DNA of 64,000 bases from Oerskovia merdavium (GCF_014836755.1 NZ_JACSQF010000001.1:167744-231743); one strand, 5' to 3'; counted from the stretch's first letter, positions 30,553 through 41,529 are shown. Notes: a model not told the origin generated them from the letters alone. A program made the numbers and translations.

Positions 30553-32067
30553 TCAGACCCTGCTCGGCAAGGTCACGGTGACCACCGTAGGCCCACCGAC
30601 CGGGCTCACGAGGTCCAACGTGCCGTCGACCGAGCGGACCCGCTCCTCGAGCCCTGCGAGCCCCGAGCGGTGCCCCTGGGCGTCGGGTGTCGAGACCCGG
30701 GCGCCTCCCTGCCCGTCGTCGCGCACGCGCAGGCGCAGCGTGCTGCCCTGCTCCTCGACGAGCACGTACACCCCGGACGCGCGTGCGTGCTTCGCGGCGT
30801 TGGTCACGAGCTCGGCGACGCAGAAGTACGCGATGGTCTCCACTGCGGGCGAGGGCGCGACGCGCGGGTCGACGTCGACCGTCACGGGCAGGGGCGAGCG
30901 CGCCGCGAGCGTCTCCAGGGCGACCGCGAGGCCGTTGTCGAGCGCGGGCGGGTGGATGCCCCGCGCGAGCTCGCGCAGCTCGACGAGCGCCTCCTTGGTC
31001 GAGGCGTGCGCGCTGTCGACGAGCTCGAGCGCCTCGGTCGCGTCGCCGCCCGAGGCGAGCTGCTCCTTGGCCTCTCCGAGCTGCATCGCGACCGCGACGA
31101 GCCGGGCCTGGGTACCGTCGTGCAGGTCGCGCTCGATGCGGCGCAGCTTGGCGTCGGCGTCCTCGACCGTCCGACCGCGGGACTTCTCGAGGTCACGGAC
31201 ACGCAGGCTCGCGCGCGTGGGGCCCAGGAGGTTGATCGTGAGCAGGCGGAAGAGCTGCGCGAAGCCCCGGACGAGCTGCGGCCACAGCCACCACAGCACG
31301 ACTCCGGCGGCCGCGAGCGCCGACTGACGCATCGGGGTGTCGACGAACCAGTCGGTACCCATCTGTGCGCCGCGGTGCCACGTGCCGTCGGCCGCCTGCT
31401 GGAGCGGGAGGAACTGGGACCAGTACCAGTGCGTCATGGCCCCCACGGCGGTGAAGAAGAAGGTCACGCTCACGACGAACGACACGATCGAGAGCACGAA
31501 GCTCACGAGCATGAACGACAGGGCACGCCACCCGGGCCCGTCGGACACGGTCGACCACAGCACGCGCCAGAACCCCCGGCGGCGCTCGTAGGGGGCCGGG
31601 GCAAGGACGTCGACCGACAGCATGGAGCGCGCCATGGTCCGGTACATGCCGCCCCAGCCGCGGGCCCCGAGGACGAGCGCGCCCGTCACGAACAGCCCGA
31701 CGACCGTCACGAGGATCCCGGCCGTGAAGCTCACCGTGAAGATCGCGTAGGCGAAGGCCACGGGCGCGACGAGCAGCGAGAGCCAGATGTACCCGAACTC
31801 GCGCCACGTGCTGCGCGCGAACGGCGCGCGCAGGAAGCCGACGTCCTCGCGGTGGTCCGTGTAGCGCGGGTCGACGGGCACGGGGACCCGCCCCGGGCGG
31901 GGAGGGCGGGCCGTCGGGGGCGCGTCAGCGCCTGCGGACGCCGGGTGCGTGCCGCCCGGAGACGGCGGCGAGGACGGCTCGGCAGGGGGCACGGGACCCG
32001 TGGGGTCGGCAGGGCCGCCGGTGGGCCCGGCGTCGCCGAGCGGCTGGGAAGAGGTCACAGCAGACAT
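30553..32067 (-). CDS. sensor histidine kinase (NarL-partner type) with integral sensor domain
   Basis: The 504-residue kinase has a 65-residue Pro-rich N-terminus, then a membrane sensor domain (about 90-280) with at least four spans of the PF13796 type, a HisKA_3 dimerisation motif RIERDLHDGTQARLVAV with His316, and a HATPase_c domain (ELVTNAAKHA, VRDDGQGG, SGLAGLEERV). This architecture is typical of Streptomyces-like kinases that sense membrane or envelope state. It pairs with the response regulator downstream. ATG 32067 has no strong ribosome-binding site. Confidence 0.94.
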   Translation of the reverse strand: MSAVTSSQPLGDAGPTGGPADPTGPVPPAEPSSPPSPGGTHPASAGADAPPTARPPRPGRVPVPVDPRYTDHREDVGFLRAPFARSTWREFGYIWLSLLVAPVAFAYAIFTVSFTAGILVTVVGLFVTGALVLGARGWGGMYRTMARSMLSVDVLAPAPYERRRGFWRVLWSTVSDGPGWRALSFMLVSFVLSIVSFVVSVTFFFTAVGAMTHWYWSQFLPLQQAADGTWHRGAQMGTDWFVDTPMRQSALAAAGVVLWWLWPQLVRGFAQLFRLLTINLLGPTRASLRVRDLEKSRGRTVEDADAKLRRIERDLHDGTQARLVAVAMQLGEAKEQLASGGDATEALELVDSAHASTKEALVELRELARGIHPPALDNGLAVALETLAARSPLPVTVDVDPRVAPSPAVETIAYFCVAELVTNAAKHARASGVYVLVEEQGSTLRLRVRDDGQGGARVSTPDAQGHRSGLAGLEERVRSVDGTLDLVSPVGGPTVVTVTLPSRV

Positions 32068-32184
32068 GGTGTCAGGGCTCCTGCATCTGGTTCGAGCGGT
32101 GCCACCAGTCTTCCCGACGCGCGCCTCTGCGCCCAGGGTGCGCTCCGCCGTCGTGCACGGGGGTTGTCCCCCGTGCGCAGGACG

Positions 32185-33621
32185 CTAGCGGGCCGCCGGG
32201 ACCGGGGGTTCCTCGGGGGTCTCGGCGGTCCCCTGCCCGACGGCGGCACCCGCCTCTCCCTCGACCGTCGCCCGGGTCGCGCCGCGCGCGGGCGCCGAGA
32301 CGACCTGGATCGCGATCACGAGGACGGCCGCGACCAGGGCGATCACGAGGATCGTGCTCCCGCTCGGGTAGCGCGAGAACACCAGGACCGTCAGCGCGCC
32401 GGCGAGGACGAGCCCGACGAGGGGCCAGCGGAGCCTCGCGACCCAGATCTCGAACGGGTGCGGCGCGCGCCCACCGTCACCCGCGTGGCCACGGCTGACC
32501 GCGCGCACGGCCCAGTTGAAGCCCCCGCGCACCGCGACCGCCGACCGGCTGGACCCTGTGAGGTACGCCGCGAGCGCGACGACCAGACCGAACGCGAAGA
32601 CGGCCCGCAACGAGGTGCGCAGCGGGACGAGGACCGCGTCGATCAGGGCCGTCGCGGCCGAGGGCGACAGGGTGTCGGACGGGACCGCGCTCAGGTACAG
32701 CGACCTCCCGACCGTGATCCCGATCGCGAGGAGCGCCATGGCGACGATGTACGCGACGCCTGCCAGGACCACGGCGCGACGACGACCGCCGCGCGGCGCG
32801 GCCCACACCGCGCAGACCGCGACCGCCAGCGAGAGCCAGGGCAGGACGTTCGCGGCCTTGTCCAGGAACGCGACGGCTCGCTGGGCCGTGACGACGTCGT
32901 CCGAGGTGAACAGCACGAACTGCGGGTTGATCGACGGAAGGTTCTCGACGAACGTGAAGCCGCGCGCCGAGAGCCGCTTGGTCACCTCGTCGATCATGGG
33001 GCCGAGCGAGAGCGTGACCTGGCCGTTCGCGTCGGCCGTGACGGACGTCTCCCCCTCCCCCGTGAGCACCGAGACCAGGTTCTTGTGCGCCTGACGGTTC
33101 GCGACGATCCACAGCTCCTCGAACGTCGGGGAGGTCACCATGCGGTCGACCGTCGATCGGACGAACGACTCGCCCTGGCTCGCGAGCAGCGGGGCCAGAC
33201 CCATGACCTGCGGCGGGAGGCGCTCTGCGTTCTGCGTGAGCGTCGTCAGTGCCTGGGTCGTGACCGACTCGAGGTCGATCCGGTCGAGGATCGCGTCGCT
33301 GACCTTGGTGCCGATCTCCGCCTGGATCGCCGGGTCCGAGCCCAGCGGGGTCACGGTCGCGACGTAGTGGTCGGTGTCGAGGATCTCGCCGCGCACGTAG
33401 CGGGCGAGGACCGAGCCGAGCATGAGGACCCCGGCCAGGACCAGGAGGACCGTCACCGCGGTCCAACGGACCCAGTGGCGGTGGGGGGCGGCGACGGCCG
33501 CTCCGGGTGACGGTGGGGGTGCACTCCGCTCGGCCCGCAGGCGCTGGACCTCGGCGCGCAGGGCCTCGAGCTCGGCGCGTTCGGGGTCGCTGATCGTGGG
33601 CTCGCTCGGGACGGTCGCCAT
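32185..33621 (-). CDS. integral membrane protein of unknown function
   Basis: The 478-residue protein starts with a short predicted coiled coil (ERAELEALRAEVQRLRAE), a membrane span at about 54-74, an extracytoplasmic domain of about 190 residues, and four or five further spans. The opening of the outer domain (RGEILDTDHYVATVTPLGSD) is shared by many actinobacterial membrane proteins of unknown role. It lies 117 bases upstream of the kinase gene on the same strand and could be part of its signalling unit, though the spacing allows a separate promoter. Confidence 0.75.
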   Translation of the reverse strand: MATVPSEPTISDPERAELEALRAEVQRLRAERSAPPPSPGAAVAAPHRHWVRWTAVTVLLVLAGVLMLGSVLARYVRGEILDTDHYVATVTPLGSDPAIQAEIGTKVSDAILDRIDLESVTTQALTTLTQNAERLPPQVMGLAPLLASQGESFVRSTVDRMVTSPTFEELWIVANRQAHKNLVSVLTGEGETSVTADANGQVTLSLGPMIDEVTKRLSARGFTFVENLPSINPQFVLFTSDDVVTAQRAVAFLDKAANVLPWLSLAVAVCAVWAAPRGGRRRAVVLAGVAYIVAMALLAIGITVGRSLYLSAVPSDTLSPSAATALIDAVLVPLRTSLRAVFAFGLVVALAAYLTGSSRSAVAVRGGFNWAVRAVSRGHAGDGGRAPHPFEIWVARLRWPLVGLVLAGALTVLVFSRYPSGSTILVIALVAAVLVIAIQVVSAPARGATRATVEGEAGAAVGQGTAETPEEPPVPAAR

Positions 33622-33689
33622 CGTCTTCTCCTGTCAGCGCGGTGCTGGGTACATCCTCGCGCAGGAGGGAGGGGTGCGCTCGGGAAGAC

Positions 33690-33737
33690 CGACGCCGCAG
33701 GGCCGGGCTCCTCCCGGAACCCGGCCCTGCGGCGTCG
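33690..33737. terminator. 18-bp hairpin after ahcY
   Basis: CGACGCCGCAGGGCCGGG at 33690-33707 pairs exactly with 33720-33737 around a 12-base loop, 29 bases beyond the ahcY stop. Likely ahcY terminator. Confidence 0.75.
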
Positions 33738-33766
33738 ACCTCGCGCTCAGGGGCGCGCGCGTCCGC

Positions 33767-35290
<1,524 letters not shown>

Positions 35291-35437
35291 GGTGCTCCGA
35301 ACGACGGTTCTGACGGTGTCGCTCCAGACTACCGGGGGTGACCCGGACAGCGCCGAGCACGACCACGTCGGACGCTCGCCCGCCACGCGGTGCGCCCGAC
35401 GACGACCCGCACAGGACGGGTCGCCGTCGTGCCGCGC

Positions 35438-35560
35438 TCAGCGCGAGGTGTAGCCGGCGTCTGCGTGGATCGTCGTACCGGTGATGTAGGACGAGGCGTC
35501 GCTCGCGAGCCACAGGCTGGCCTGCGCGAGACCGGCACCCCTGAGGAACGGCGCGGAGCC
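35438..35560 (-). pseudogene. C-terminal relic of a short-chain dehydrogenase/reductase
   Basis: The reverse strand encodes 40 residues ending in a stop at 35438-35440. The segment ASLWLASDASSYITGTTIH followed by ADAGYTSR is the standard C-terminal end of SDR-family oxidoreductases (LASDxASYxTGxxxxVDGG). Upstream of about 35560 the similarity stops abruptly and AT-richer sequence begins, with no start codon or Rossmann domain. This is a deletion remnant, not a working gene. The breakpoint borders the promoter region of the betaine transporter, so an insertion-deletion event probably brought the two together. Confidence 0.8.
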
Positions 35561-35562
35561 GT

Positions 35563-35760
35563 AACAACAGTTCGCGCCCGCGCGCGATAACAAATCTGCT
35601 TGACCATTTCAAGATCACGAAGCAGTAACGATCCTGTGAATGGTCAAAACCGCGCGCTCGCAACGATTGAACAGTCAAGCAACTCTCCGCAAACCGCCAT
35701 GCACACTGGTCACTCGGTAGCAATTCGCCCTGGGATCGGGCAGGGTGCAGGAGACAGATC
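35563..35760. promoter_or_regulatory. AT-richer promoter/operator region upstream of betaine transporter
   Basis: This stretch is clearly poorer in G+C than the rest. TTGACCATT at 35600-35608 is exactly inverted as AATGGTCAA at 35639-35647, a 9-bp dyad, and a third TTGA-TCAA element (TTGAACAGTCAA) follows near 35669. TTGACC could also serve as a -35 box. It is the best candidate for the regulated promoter of proVWX. About 230 bases of leader (35761-35988) separate it from the proposed proV start; I see no gene there. Confidence 0.5.
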
Positions 35761-35988
35761 GACCTGTCCCGGCCCGGCACCTCGCCGTCCGGCGACAAGT
35801 CACGGCCCGCAGCGTCTCGCGGCGGCCACCCTCCCGGGCGGCCCCAGGCAGCGGGCCACGATCCGGTGGACCGTGACGCGCCTGACGGCGCTGAGCGCAC
35901 CGGGAGGTCGCTGCCAGGTCCCCCTGGCGCCCTCCCCGGAGCGTTCCGGAACCGCCACGACACGTGGAAGGTGGCGAGCACCGCCAGC

Positions 35989-37422
35989 ATGACGACCAGC
36001 AGCACGAGCAACAGCACCGACAGCAGCACCGGGCAGAGCACGGCCCCGGTCCTGCTCCCGGTCGAGACCGAGCCGTATCCCGGCGCCCACGGCGCCGCCG
36101 CCCTTCCCGACGACCGCCCCGTGGCCGTCAGCGTCCAGGGCGTCTACAAGGTCTTCGGCCGTCGCCCGCAGGAGGCCGTGCGCCGCCTCAAGGAGGGCGC
36201 GAGCCGCACCGACGTCAAGCCCCTCGGCACGGCCGCGGTCATCGACGCGAGCTTCGACGTCAAGCAGGGCGAGATCTTCGTGGTCATGGGCCTGTCCGGC
36301 TCGGGCAAGTCCACGCTCATCCGCATGCTCAACGGCCTGTGGAAGCCCACCGCCGGCCACGTCCTCCTGGGCGACGCCGACCTCGCGACCGTGAGCGCCA
36401 AGCAGCTGCGCGCCCTGCGGCGCAGCCGCGTGAGCATGGTGTTCCAGCACTTCGCCCTGCTCCCCCACCGCACCGTCCTGGACAACGCCGCGTACCCGCT
36501 CGAGATCCAGGGCATGAGCAAGGCCGAGCGCCGCGACAAGGCGCAGAAGGCCCTCGACCTCGTGGGCCTGGGCGGCTGGCAGGACTCGCTGCCCTCGCAG
36601 CTCTCGGGCGGCATGCGCCAGCGTGTGGGCCTGGCCCGTGCCCTGGCCGCGGACACCGACGTGCTGCTCATGGACGAGGCGTTCTCCGCGCTCGACCCGC
36701 TCATCCGCCGCGAGATGCAGGAACAGCTCCTCGATCTCCAGCAGACCCTGGGCAAGACCATCATCTTCATCACCCACGACCTCAACGAGGCCATGCACCT
36801 GGGAGACCGCATCGCGGTCATGCGCGACGGTCGCACGGTCCAGATCGGCACGGCCGAGGAGATCCTCTCCGACCCCGCGAACGACTACGTCGCGCAGTTC
36901 GTCGCCGACGTCGACCGCACCCGCGTCCTGACCGCCTCGTCGGTCATGGTCCGCCCCACGGCGGTCGTCCCGCTCGGCGGGGGCCCGCGCGTGGCGAGCC
37001 GCACCATGCGCGAGGCGCAGGTGTCGGCGGCCTACGTCGTCGACCGTCAGCGCGTCCTGCGCGGCGTCGTGCGCGACGACGACGCGGTCGCCCTCCTCAA
37101 GTCGGGCGGCGACCACACGAGCATCGAGTCGATCGTGCACGACGGCGTCGCTCCCGTGAGCGTCGACACCCCCCTCGCGGAGCTCTTCGCCCCCGCGGCC
37201 GAGTCCCCCCTTCCCGTCGCGGTCACCGACGACAGGAACCGCCTGGTCGGCGTGATCCCGCGCGTGACCCTTCTCGAGGCCATGGTGCCGCCCACGCTCG
37301 ACGAGAGCGACGACGTCGGGCCCGACGAGGACGAGAACGACGGACCCCGTCCTTCGAACGACGCTGCCGAGGGCGCGACCGCCCCGCACGACGTCCCCAC
37401 GACGGAAGGAGCGAACGCATGA
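35989..37422 (+). CDS. proV: glycine betaine/proline ABC transporter ATP-binding protein
   Basis: The 477-residue ATPase energises uptake of glycine betaine or related compatible solutes. It shows the Walker A motif GLSGSGKST at 101-109, signature LSGGMRQR, Walker B VLLMDEAFSALDPL and the switch His of FITHDL, followed by two CBS domains (about 345-440) that in OpuA-type transporters sense ionic strength. An acidic tail ends the protein. The N-terminal 40 residues are low complexity; ATG 35989 is the most reasonable start, but an upstream frame stays open to 35866, so it is uncertain. The stop overlaps proW by four bases. Confidence 0.93.
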   Translation: MTTSSTSNSTDSSTGQSTAPVLLPVETEPYPGAHGAAALPDDRPVAVSVQGVYKVFGRRPQEAVRRLKEGASRTDVKPLGTAAVIDASFDVKQGEIFVVMGLSGSGKSTLIRMLNGLWKPTAGHVLLGDADLATVSAKQLRALRRSRVSMVFQHFALLPHRTVLDNAAYPLEIQGMSKAERRDKAQKALDLVGLGGWQDSLPSQLSGGMRQRVGLARALAADTDVLLMDEAFSALDPLIRREMQEQLLDLQQTLGKTIIFITHDLNEAMHLGDRIAVMRDGRTVQIGTAEEILSDPANDYVAQFVADVDRTRVLTASSVMVRPTAVVPLGGGPRVASRTMREAQVSAAYVVDRQRVLRGVVRDDDAVALLKSGGDHTSIESIVHDGVAPVSVDTPLAELFAPAAESPLPVAVTDDRNRLVGVIPRVTLLEAMVPPTLDESDDVGPDEDENDGPRPSNDAAEGATAPHDVPTTEGANA

Positions 37423-38294
37423 GCACCACCGACACGTTCGTCCCCCGGCTGCCCCTCGGCGACTGGGTCGACCTCTTCGTCGCCTGGCTGATCGCCTCGT
37501 TCAAGCCGTTCTTCGCGGTCGTCAAGGACGTCCTGCTCTCCTGCTACGACGCTCTCGCGCTGGTCCTCCAGGGCCCGCCCTTCCTCGTCGTCGCGCTCGT
37601 GCTCGCGGTCCTCGCCTTCTTCGCCAAGGGGTGGAAGCTGGCCGTCACCGCCCTCGTCGGCTTCGTCGTGATCGCGAGCGTCGACCAGTGGGACAACGCC
37701 ATGGACACCCTGGCGCTCGTGCTCGTGGCCAGCGTGATCTCCCTCGTCATCGGCATCCCGCTGGGCATCTGGGCCGCCCGGAACGACAAGGTCTCACGCG
37801 TCGTGCGTCCCGTGCTCGACTTCATGCAGACCATGCCGGGGTTCGTCTACCTCATCCCCATGGTCATGATCTTCCTCACGGGCCCCGTCCCTGGCATCGT
37901 CGCGACCGTGGTGTTCGCCCTCGCCCCCGGCGTGCGCTTCACCGAGCTGGGCATCCGCCAGGTCGACTCCGAGGTCGTCGAGGCCGGCCATGCGTTCGGC
38001 TCGACTCCCGGGCGCATCCTGCGCCAGATCCAGCTCCCCCTCGCCATGCCGACCATCATGGCCGGCGTCAACCAGGTCATCATGCTCTCGCTCTCGATGG
38101 TCGTGCTCGCAGGTCTCGTCGGTGCCGGCGGGCTGGGAGGCGACGTCGTCGCGGCCCTGCAGCGCATCAACATCTCGCTCGGCTTCGAGGCCGGCCTGTC
38201 CGTGGTGATCCTCGCGATCTTCCTCGACCGCGTCACCTCTGCGCTCAGCACCCGCTCGCCCGTCGCCAAGGCCCTCGCGGCCAGCGCGGTCTGA
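37419..38294 (+). CDS. proW: glycine betaine/proline ABC transporter permease
   Basis: The 291-residue permease has about six or seven membrane spans and the binding-protein-dependent transport signature around EAGHAFGSTPGRILRQIQLP, the EAA loop that docks on ProV. LDFMQTMPGFVYLIP is a hallmark of the ProW/OpuAB family. It sits in the cytoplasmic membrane and forms the translocation path. ATG 37419 overlaps the proV stop (ATGA), implying translational coupling. The substrate could be betaine, proline or another quaternary amine. Confidence 0.95.
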   Translation: MSTTDTFVPRLPLGDWVDLFVAWLIASFKPFFAVVKDVLLSCYDALALVLQGPPFLVVALVLAVLAFFAKGWKLAVTALVGFVVIASVDQWDNAMDTLALVLVASVISLVIGIPLGIWAARNDKVSRVVRPVLDFMQTMPGFVYLIPMVMIFLTGPVPGIVATVVFALAPGVRFTELGIRQVDSEVVEAGHAFGSTPGRILRQIQLPLAMPTIMAGVNQVIMLSLSMVVLAGLVGAGGLGGDVVAALQRINISLGFEAGLSVVILAIFLDRVTSALSTRSPVAKALAASAV

Positions 38295-38389
38295 GCCCCG
38301 GCCCCGTCCGGGCCGGCACGTCTTCTGCACCACCACCAACCCAGGAGGGCACGGCCGCCCCAGCGGCCGGCCCCCGAAGGAAGGACAGC

Positions 38390-39322
38390 ATGTCTCCCGC
38401 ACGTCACCACCAGGCCCGTCGTCGCACGGCGATCGTCGCCTCCTCGCTCGCGCTGGGGCTCGGGCTCGCAGCCTGCGCCTCGGGCGAGACCGACTCGGGC
38501 TCCGGCTCGGCCCCGGCCGAGCCCAGCAAGGACATCACCATCGCGATCCACTCCGGCTGGGACGAGGGCATCGCGGTCTCGCACCTGTTCAAGGCGATCC
38601 TCGAGGACGAGGGCTACTCGGTCCGCACCGAGACGGCCGACCCCGGCGTCGTCTACACGGGCATGGCGGGAGGCGACTTCGACGTCAACTTCGACATGTG
38701 GCTCCCGCTCACGCACGCCGACTACCTGGAGAAGTTCGGGGACGACCTCGAGGACCTCGGCTACTGGTACGACGACGCCAAGCTGACCGTCGCCGTGAAC
38801 GAGGACGCCCCCGTCGACAGCCTCGCCGACCTCGCCGCGAACGCCGACCTGTTCGACAACCGCATCGTCGGCATCGAGTCCGGCGCCGGCCTGACCCGCA
38901 TCACGCAGGACGAGGCCATCCCGACCTACGGCCTGGACGACATGGACTTCGTCATCTCCTCGACCCCGGCCATGCTCGCCGAGCTCAAGAGCAAGACCGA
39001 CGCGGGCGAGAACGTCGCCGTGACGCTGTGGCGCCCGCACTGGGCCTACGACGCGTTCCCCGTCAAGGACCTCGAGGACCCCGAGGGCGCGATGGGTGAC
39101 GCCGAGAAGATCCACTCGGTCGCCCGCACGGGCTTCACCGCGGACCACCCTGACGTCGCGTCCTGGATCTCGGCGCTCACGCTGAGCGACGAGCAGCTCT
39201 TCTCGCTCGAGAACATCATGTTCAACGAGAACGAGGGCTCGGACAACGACGCCTCGGTGCGCGAGTGGCTCGAGGCCAACCCGACGTTCGTCGACGACCT
39301 GAAGGCCGCCGCGAACAGCTGA
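38390..39322 (+). CDS. proX: glycine betaine ABC transporter substrate-binding lipoprotein
   Basis: The 310-residue protein has a basic leader and a lipobox LAAC (Cys about 28), so it is a lipoprotein tethered outside the membrane. The OpuAC-type solute-binding domain follows, opening KDITIAIHSGWDEGIAVSHL and containing MWLPLTHADYLEKF and VTLWRPHWAYDAFPVKDL, whose aromatic residues would form the betaine cage. GAAGGAAGGA is a strong ribosome-binding site ahead of ATG 38390. The gene follows proW by 95 bases and ends the operon at the hairpin 39342-39377. Confidence 0.95.
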   Translation: MSPARHHQARRRTAIVASSLALGLGLAACASGETDSGSGSAPAEPSKDITIAIHSGWDEGIAVSHLFKAILEDEGYSVRTETADPGVVYTGMAGGDFDVNFDMWLPLTHADYLEKFGDDLEDLGYWYDDAKLTVAVNEDAPVDSLADLAANADLFDNRIVGIESGAGLTRITQDEAIPTYGLDDMDFVISSTPAMLAELKSKTDAGENVAVTLWRPHWAYDAFPVKDLEDPEGAMGDAEKIHSVARTGFTADHPDVASWISALTLSDEQLFSLENIMFNENEGSDNDASVREWLEANPTFVDDLKAAANS

Positions 39323-39341
39323 CCCCTCGGTCCTGAGACGC

Positions 39342-39377
39342 CGCAGGCCGGCACCCCGCGAGGGGTGCCGGCCTGCG
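39342..39377. terminator. 16-bp hairpin after proX
   Basis: CGCAGGCCGGCACCCC at 39342-39357 pairs exactly with 39362-39377 around a 4-base loop, 20 bases after the proX stop. Its right arm is the first unit of a run of related repeats that continues to 39461. Confidence 0.8.
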
Positions 39378-39461
39378 GTCGTGCCGCGAGGGGCGCCGTC
39401 ATGCGGTCGTGCCCCGAGGGGTGCCGGCCTGCGGTCGTGCCGCGAGGGGCGCCGTCATGCG
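39378..39461. repeat. 28-bp tandem repeat, three units
   Basis: Three 28-bp units lie at 39378-39405, 39406-39433 and 39434-39461. Units one and three are identical, and unit two differs at several positions where it instead matches the proX terminator arm. The pattern suggests duplication of terminator arms by slippage. Confidence 0.8.
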
Positions 39462-39483
39462 CCAGAGCGGGGCCAGCCGGGCA

Positions 39484-41529
39484 TCAGCTTCCAGGCGCCA
39501 CCGCGACGACCCGTGCGGTGCCCTCTGATGTGACACTTCCCTTGCGGAAGCCCGTCAGCTCGGCGGTCACCTGGACCGACAAGCTCTTGCCGACGTCGGC
39601 GCGGACTGGCACGTAGGTCGCGTTCTTGGCCCCCTTGACCACCTTGCCGTCACGCAGCCACTGGTACCGGACGGTCGTCGGTCCGGACGGCTCGAAGGCC
39701 CCCTCGAGGGTCCAGGCGCCCGGCGTCACGGCCAGCTCCGCACCCACGACCGGCGTGCCCGAGACGGCCGGTGCCTCGGTGGCCTCGAGGCGAGGCACCG
39801 GGACCTCGATGTTCACGCCCTTGACGGGTGCGCAGCGAGGGACGTCGAGACGCGTGCGCTCAGGCTCTGTCGCGCCGCCGCCCAGGAACACCTTGCCCCA
39901 CACAGCCGGCCCCGAGTCGGAGAAGTAGTCCGCAGCGACGTGGTAGCGCCCGGGCAGCAGGCCCGTGACCGAGTACGTCCCGTCCGGGGCGACGATCGCC
40001 TGGCGCGTCGCGACGTCGGGATTCTCGTCGTCGTAGACGGTGACCGTCGCGGCCGTTGGATGCCATCCAGTCAGCTTTCCGCTGACGGAAGCACAAGTAC
40101 GCAGCTCGACGTCGACGTCCGGGGTGATCTCGCCCGCGGTCAGCAGCACGGGCGACGCCTTGGCGGCCGTCGACGCCCCCCGGGCCTTGGTCGCCGAGAA
40201 GTACGTCGCGGCGTACCGGGAGATGCCGCTCTGCCGGTTGACGCCGATCCGGTAGGTCCCAGGGGTCGACGAGCGCAGGGAGTACGCCCCGTCCGCACCG
40301 AGGCCCCAGTCCACCGCGACTTGCCCGGGCCAGCCGACGATCTTTCCGTCCGCGGAGTGGAGCGTGAACGAGTGGTACTCCGAGGCCCCGCTGATGCCCG
40401 TGAGCCGCCCCGAGAACCCTCCCGTCTCACCGACCGTGACGTCGAGGTCGAGCGTCCCGGTAGAGACCCGCGTCGCGTCCGCGACGTCCGGGACCAGTGT
40501 GGCGGTCCCGTCGTCCGCGACACGGACGTAGCCACCGAGATAGCGTGGGTCGCTGTAGCTCGAGACGAACAGGACGAAGTCGGCACCGATCTCGAGCCCG
40601 TCGAACGCGAACTTCCCGTAGTTGAGGGTCGGGGAGGAGCCTGCCCACTCACCCGACCCGCTCTTCAGCAGCTGGACGTACAGGCCGTCGATCCCCATCC
40701 CGTCGGCATCGTGGACCGTCCCGTCGATCCGTGGAGAGGGGCGAAGTCGCACAGTGAGGTCCGACGTGCCCCCACGCACCGGGGTCGCGCTCGCGAGGTC
40801 GCCTTGCGTGATCCAGGTCCCGTCCTTGAGCGTGAGGTACTGCGAGGTGTTGATGCCCGGCTGGCCCGAGACCGAAAGGACATAGTCGTTGCGGGTGCTG
40901 ACCCGCTCGATCACGAACGTGCCGTCTTCGCCGACCAGCGCGTTCAGCGACTCGTCGGTAGCGCTGGCCACGACCTGCGTTCCTGCCGCTGCCCGTCCTT
41001 CCGAATCCAGCACGTTGCCCTGGATGGTCGAAGGCGCCTCGAGTCGGACGTCACCGAGGGCAGTCGTCTCGGAAAACACCTGGGCGCTCGAACGGTCCCG
41101 GGTGAGCCAGCTCTCTCCTCCGGCACTCACGACGAAACCTCCGAGGTACATCGAGGTCGAGTCGTGGACCGCGACCTCGTAAGCAGTCGTCGGATCGAGG
41201 CCGGCAAGGCTGAACGTCCCGTCAACCGACGTCCAGGTCCCGACGGGACTCGTCCCGTCAGCAACGTCGTGCACCTGGACCAGGACGTCTGCGACCGGCT
41301 GGCTCTCCGGGGAGACGACCCTGCCGCTCAGGCTCAACGAGGACGCGACCTGCGCAGACTGAGCCGCCAGCGATCCGGCGGGCACCTGGTCCGTGGCCGC
41401 GACCGCTCCGGTCGGCAGCAGAACCGCGAGCGCCAGGGCGGCGGCGAGGCTCCTGCCGCCGACGCGTCGAGCGAGGCGTTCCCGGCGAGCTCGTCGCTCG
41501 GCAGGTCGGGTCCGTGGTGGGAGGGGCAT
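39484..41529 (-). CDS. secreted multi-domain surface protein with carboxypeptidase-regulatory-like and Ig-like domains
   Basis: The 681-residue protein has a basic start and signal peptide (about 30-46, LAAALALAVLLPTGAVAA) with likely cleavage after AVA or AA. Several beta-sandwich modules of the carboxypeptidase regulatory-like type follow, e.g. LSGRVVSPESQPVADVLVQV, IQGNVLDSEGRAAAGTQVV, IDGTVHDADGMGIDGLYVQL and GTYSVTGLLPGRYHVAADYF, then one C-terminal Ig-like module (VTPGAWTLEG ... YQWLRDGKVVKGAKNATYVP). No LPXTG motif or membrane anchor is visible, so it is secreted or held non-covalently. GGAG five bases before ATG 41529 supports this start over ATG 41607. Ligand unknown. Confidence 0.85.
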   Translation of the reverse strand: MPLPPRTRPAERRARRERLARRVGGRSLAAALALAVLLPTGAVAATDQVPAGSLAAQSAQVASSLSLSGRVVSPESQPVADVLVQVHDVADGTSPVGTWTSVDGTFSLAGLDPTTAYEVAVHDSTSMYLGGFVVSAGGESWLTRDRSSAQVFSETTALGDVRLEAPSTIQGNVLDSEGRAAAGTQVVASATDESLNALVGEDGTFVIERVSTRNDYVLSVSGQPGINTSQYLTLKDGTWITQGDLASATPVRGGTSDLTVRLRPSPRIDGTVHDADGMGIDGLYVQLLKSGSGEWAGSSPTLNYGKFAFDGLEIGADFVLFVSSYSDPRYLGGYVRVADDGTATLVPDVADATRVSTGTLDLDVTVGETGGFSGRLTGISGASEYHSFTLHSADGKIVGWPGQVAVDWGLGADGAYSLRSSTPGTYRIGVNRQSGISRYAATYFSATKARGASTAAKASPVLLTAGEITPDVDVELRTCASVSGKLTGWHPTAATVTVYDDENPDVATRQAIVAPDGTYSVTGLLPGRYHVAADYFSDSGPAVWGKVFLGGGATEPERTRLDVPRCAPVKGVNIEVPVPRLEATEAPAVSGTPVVGAELAVTPGAWTLEGAFEPSGPTTVRYQWLRDGKVVKGAKNATYVPVRADVGKSLSVQVTAELTGFRKGSVTSEGTARVVAVAPGS

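Noticed and set aside
35329..35607. A 92-codon minus-strand frame over the SDR relic
   Set aside because: It reads a different frame from the SDR-like tail and shows no recognisable family.
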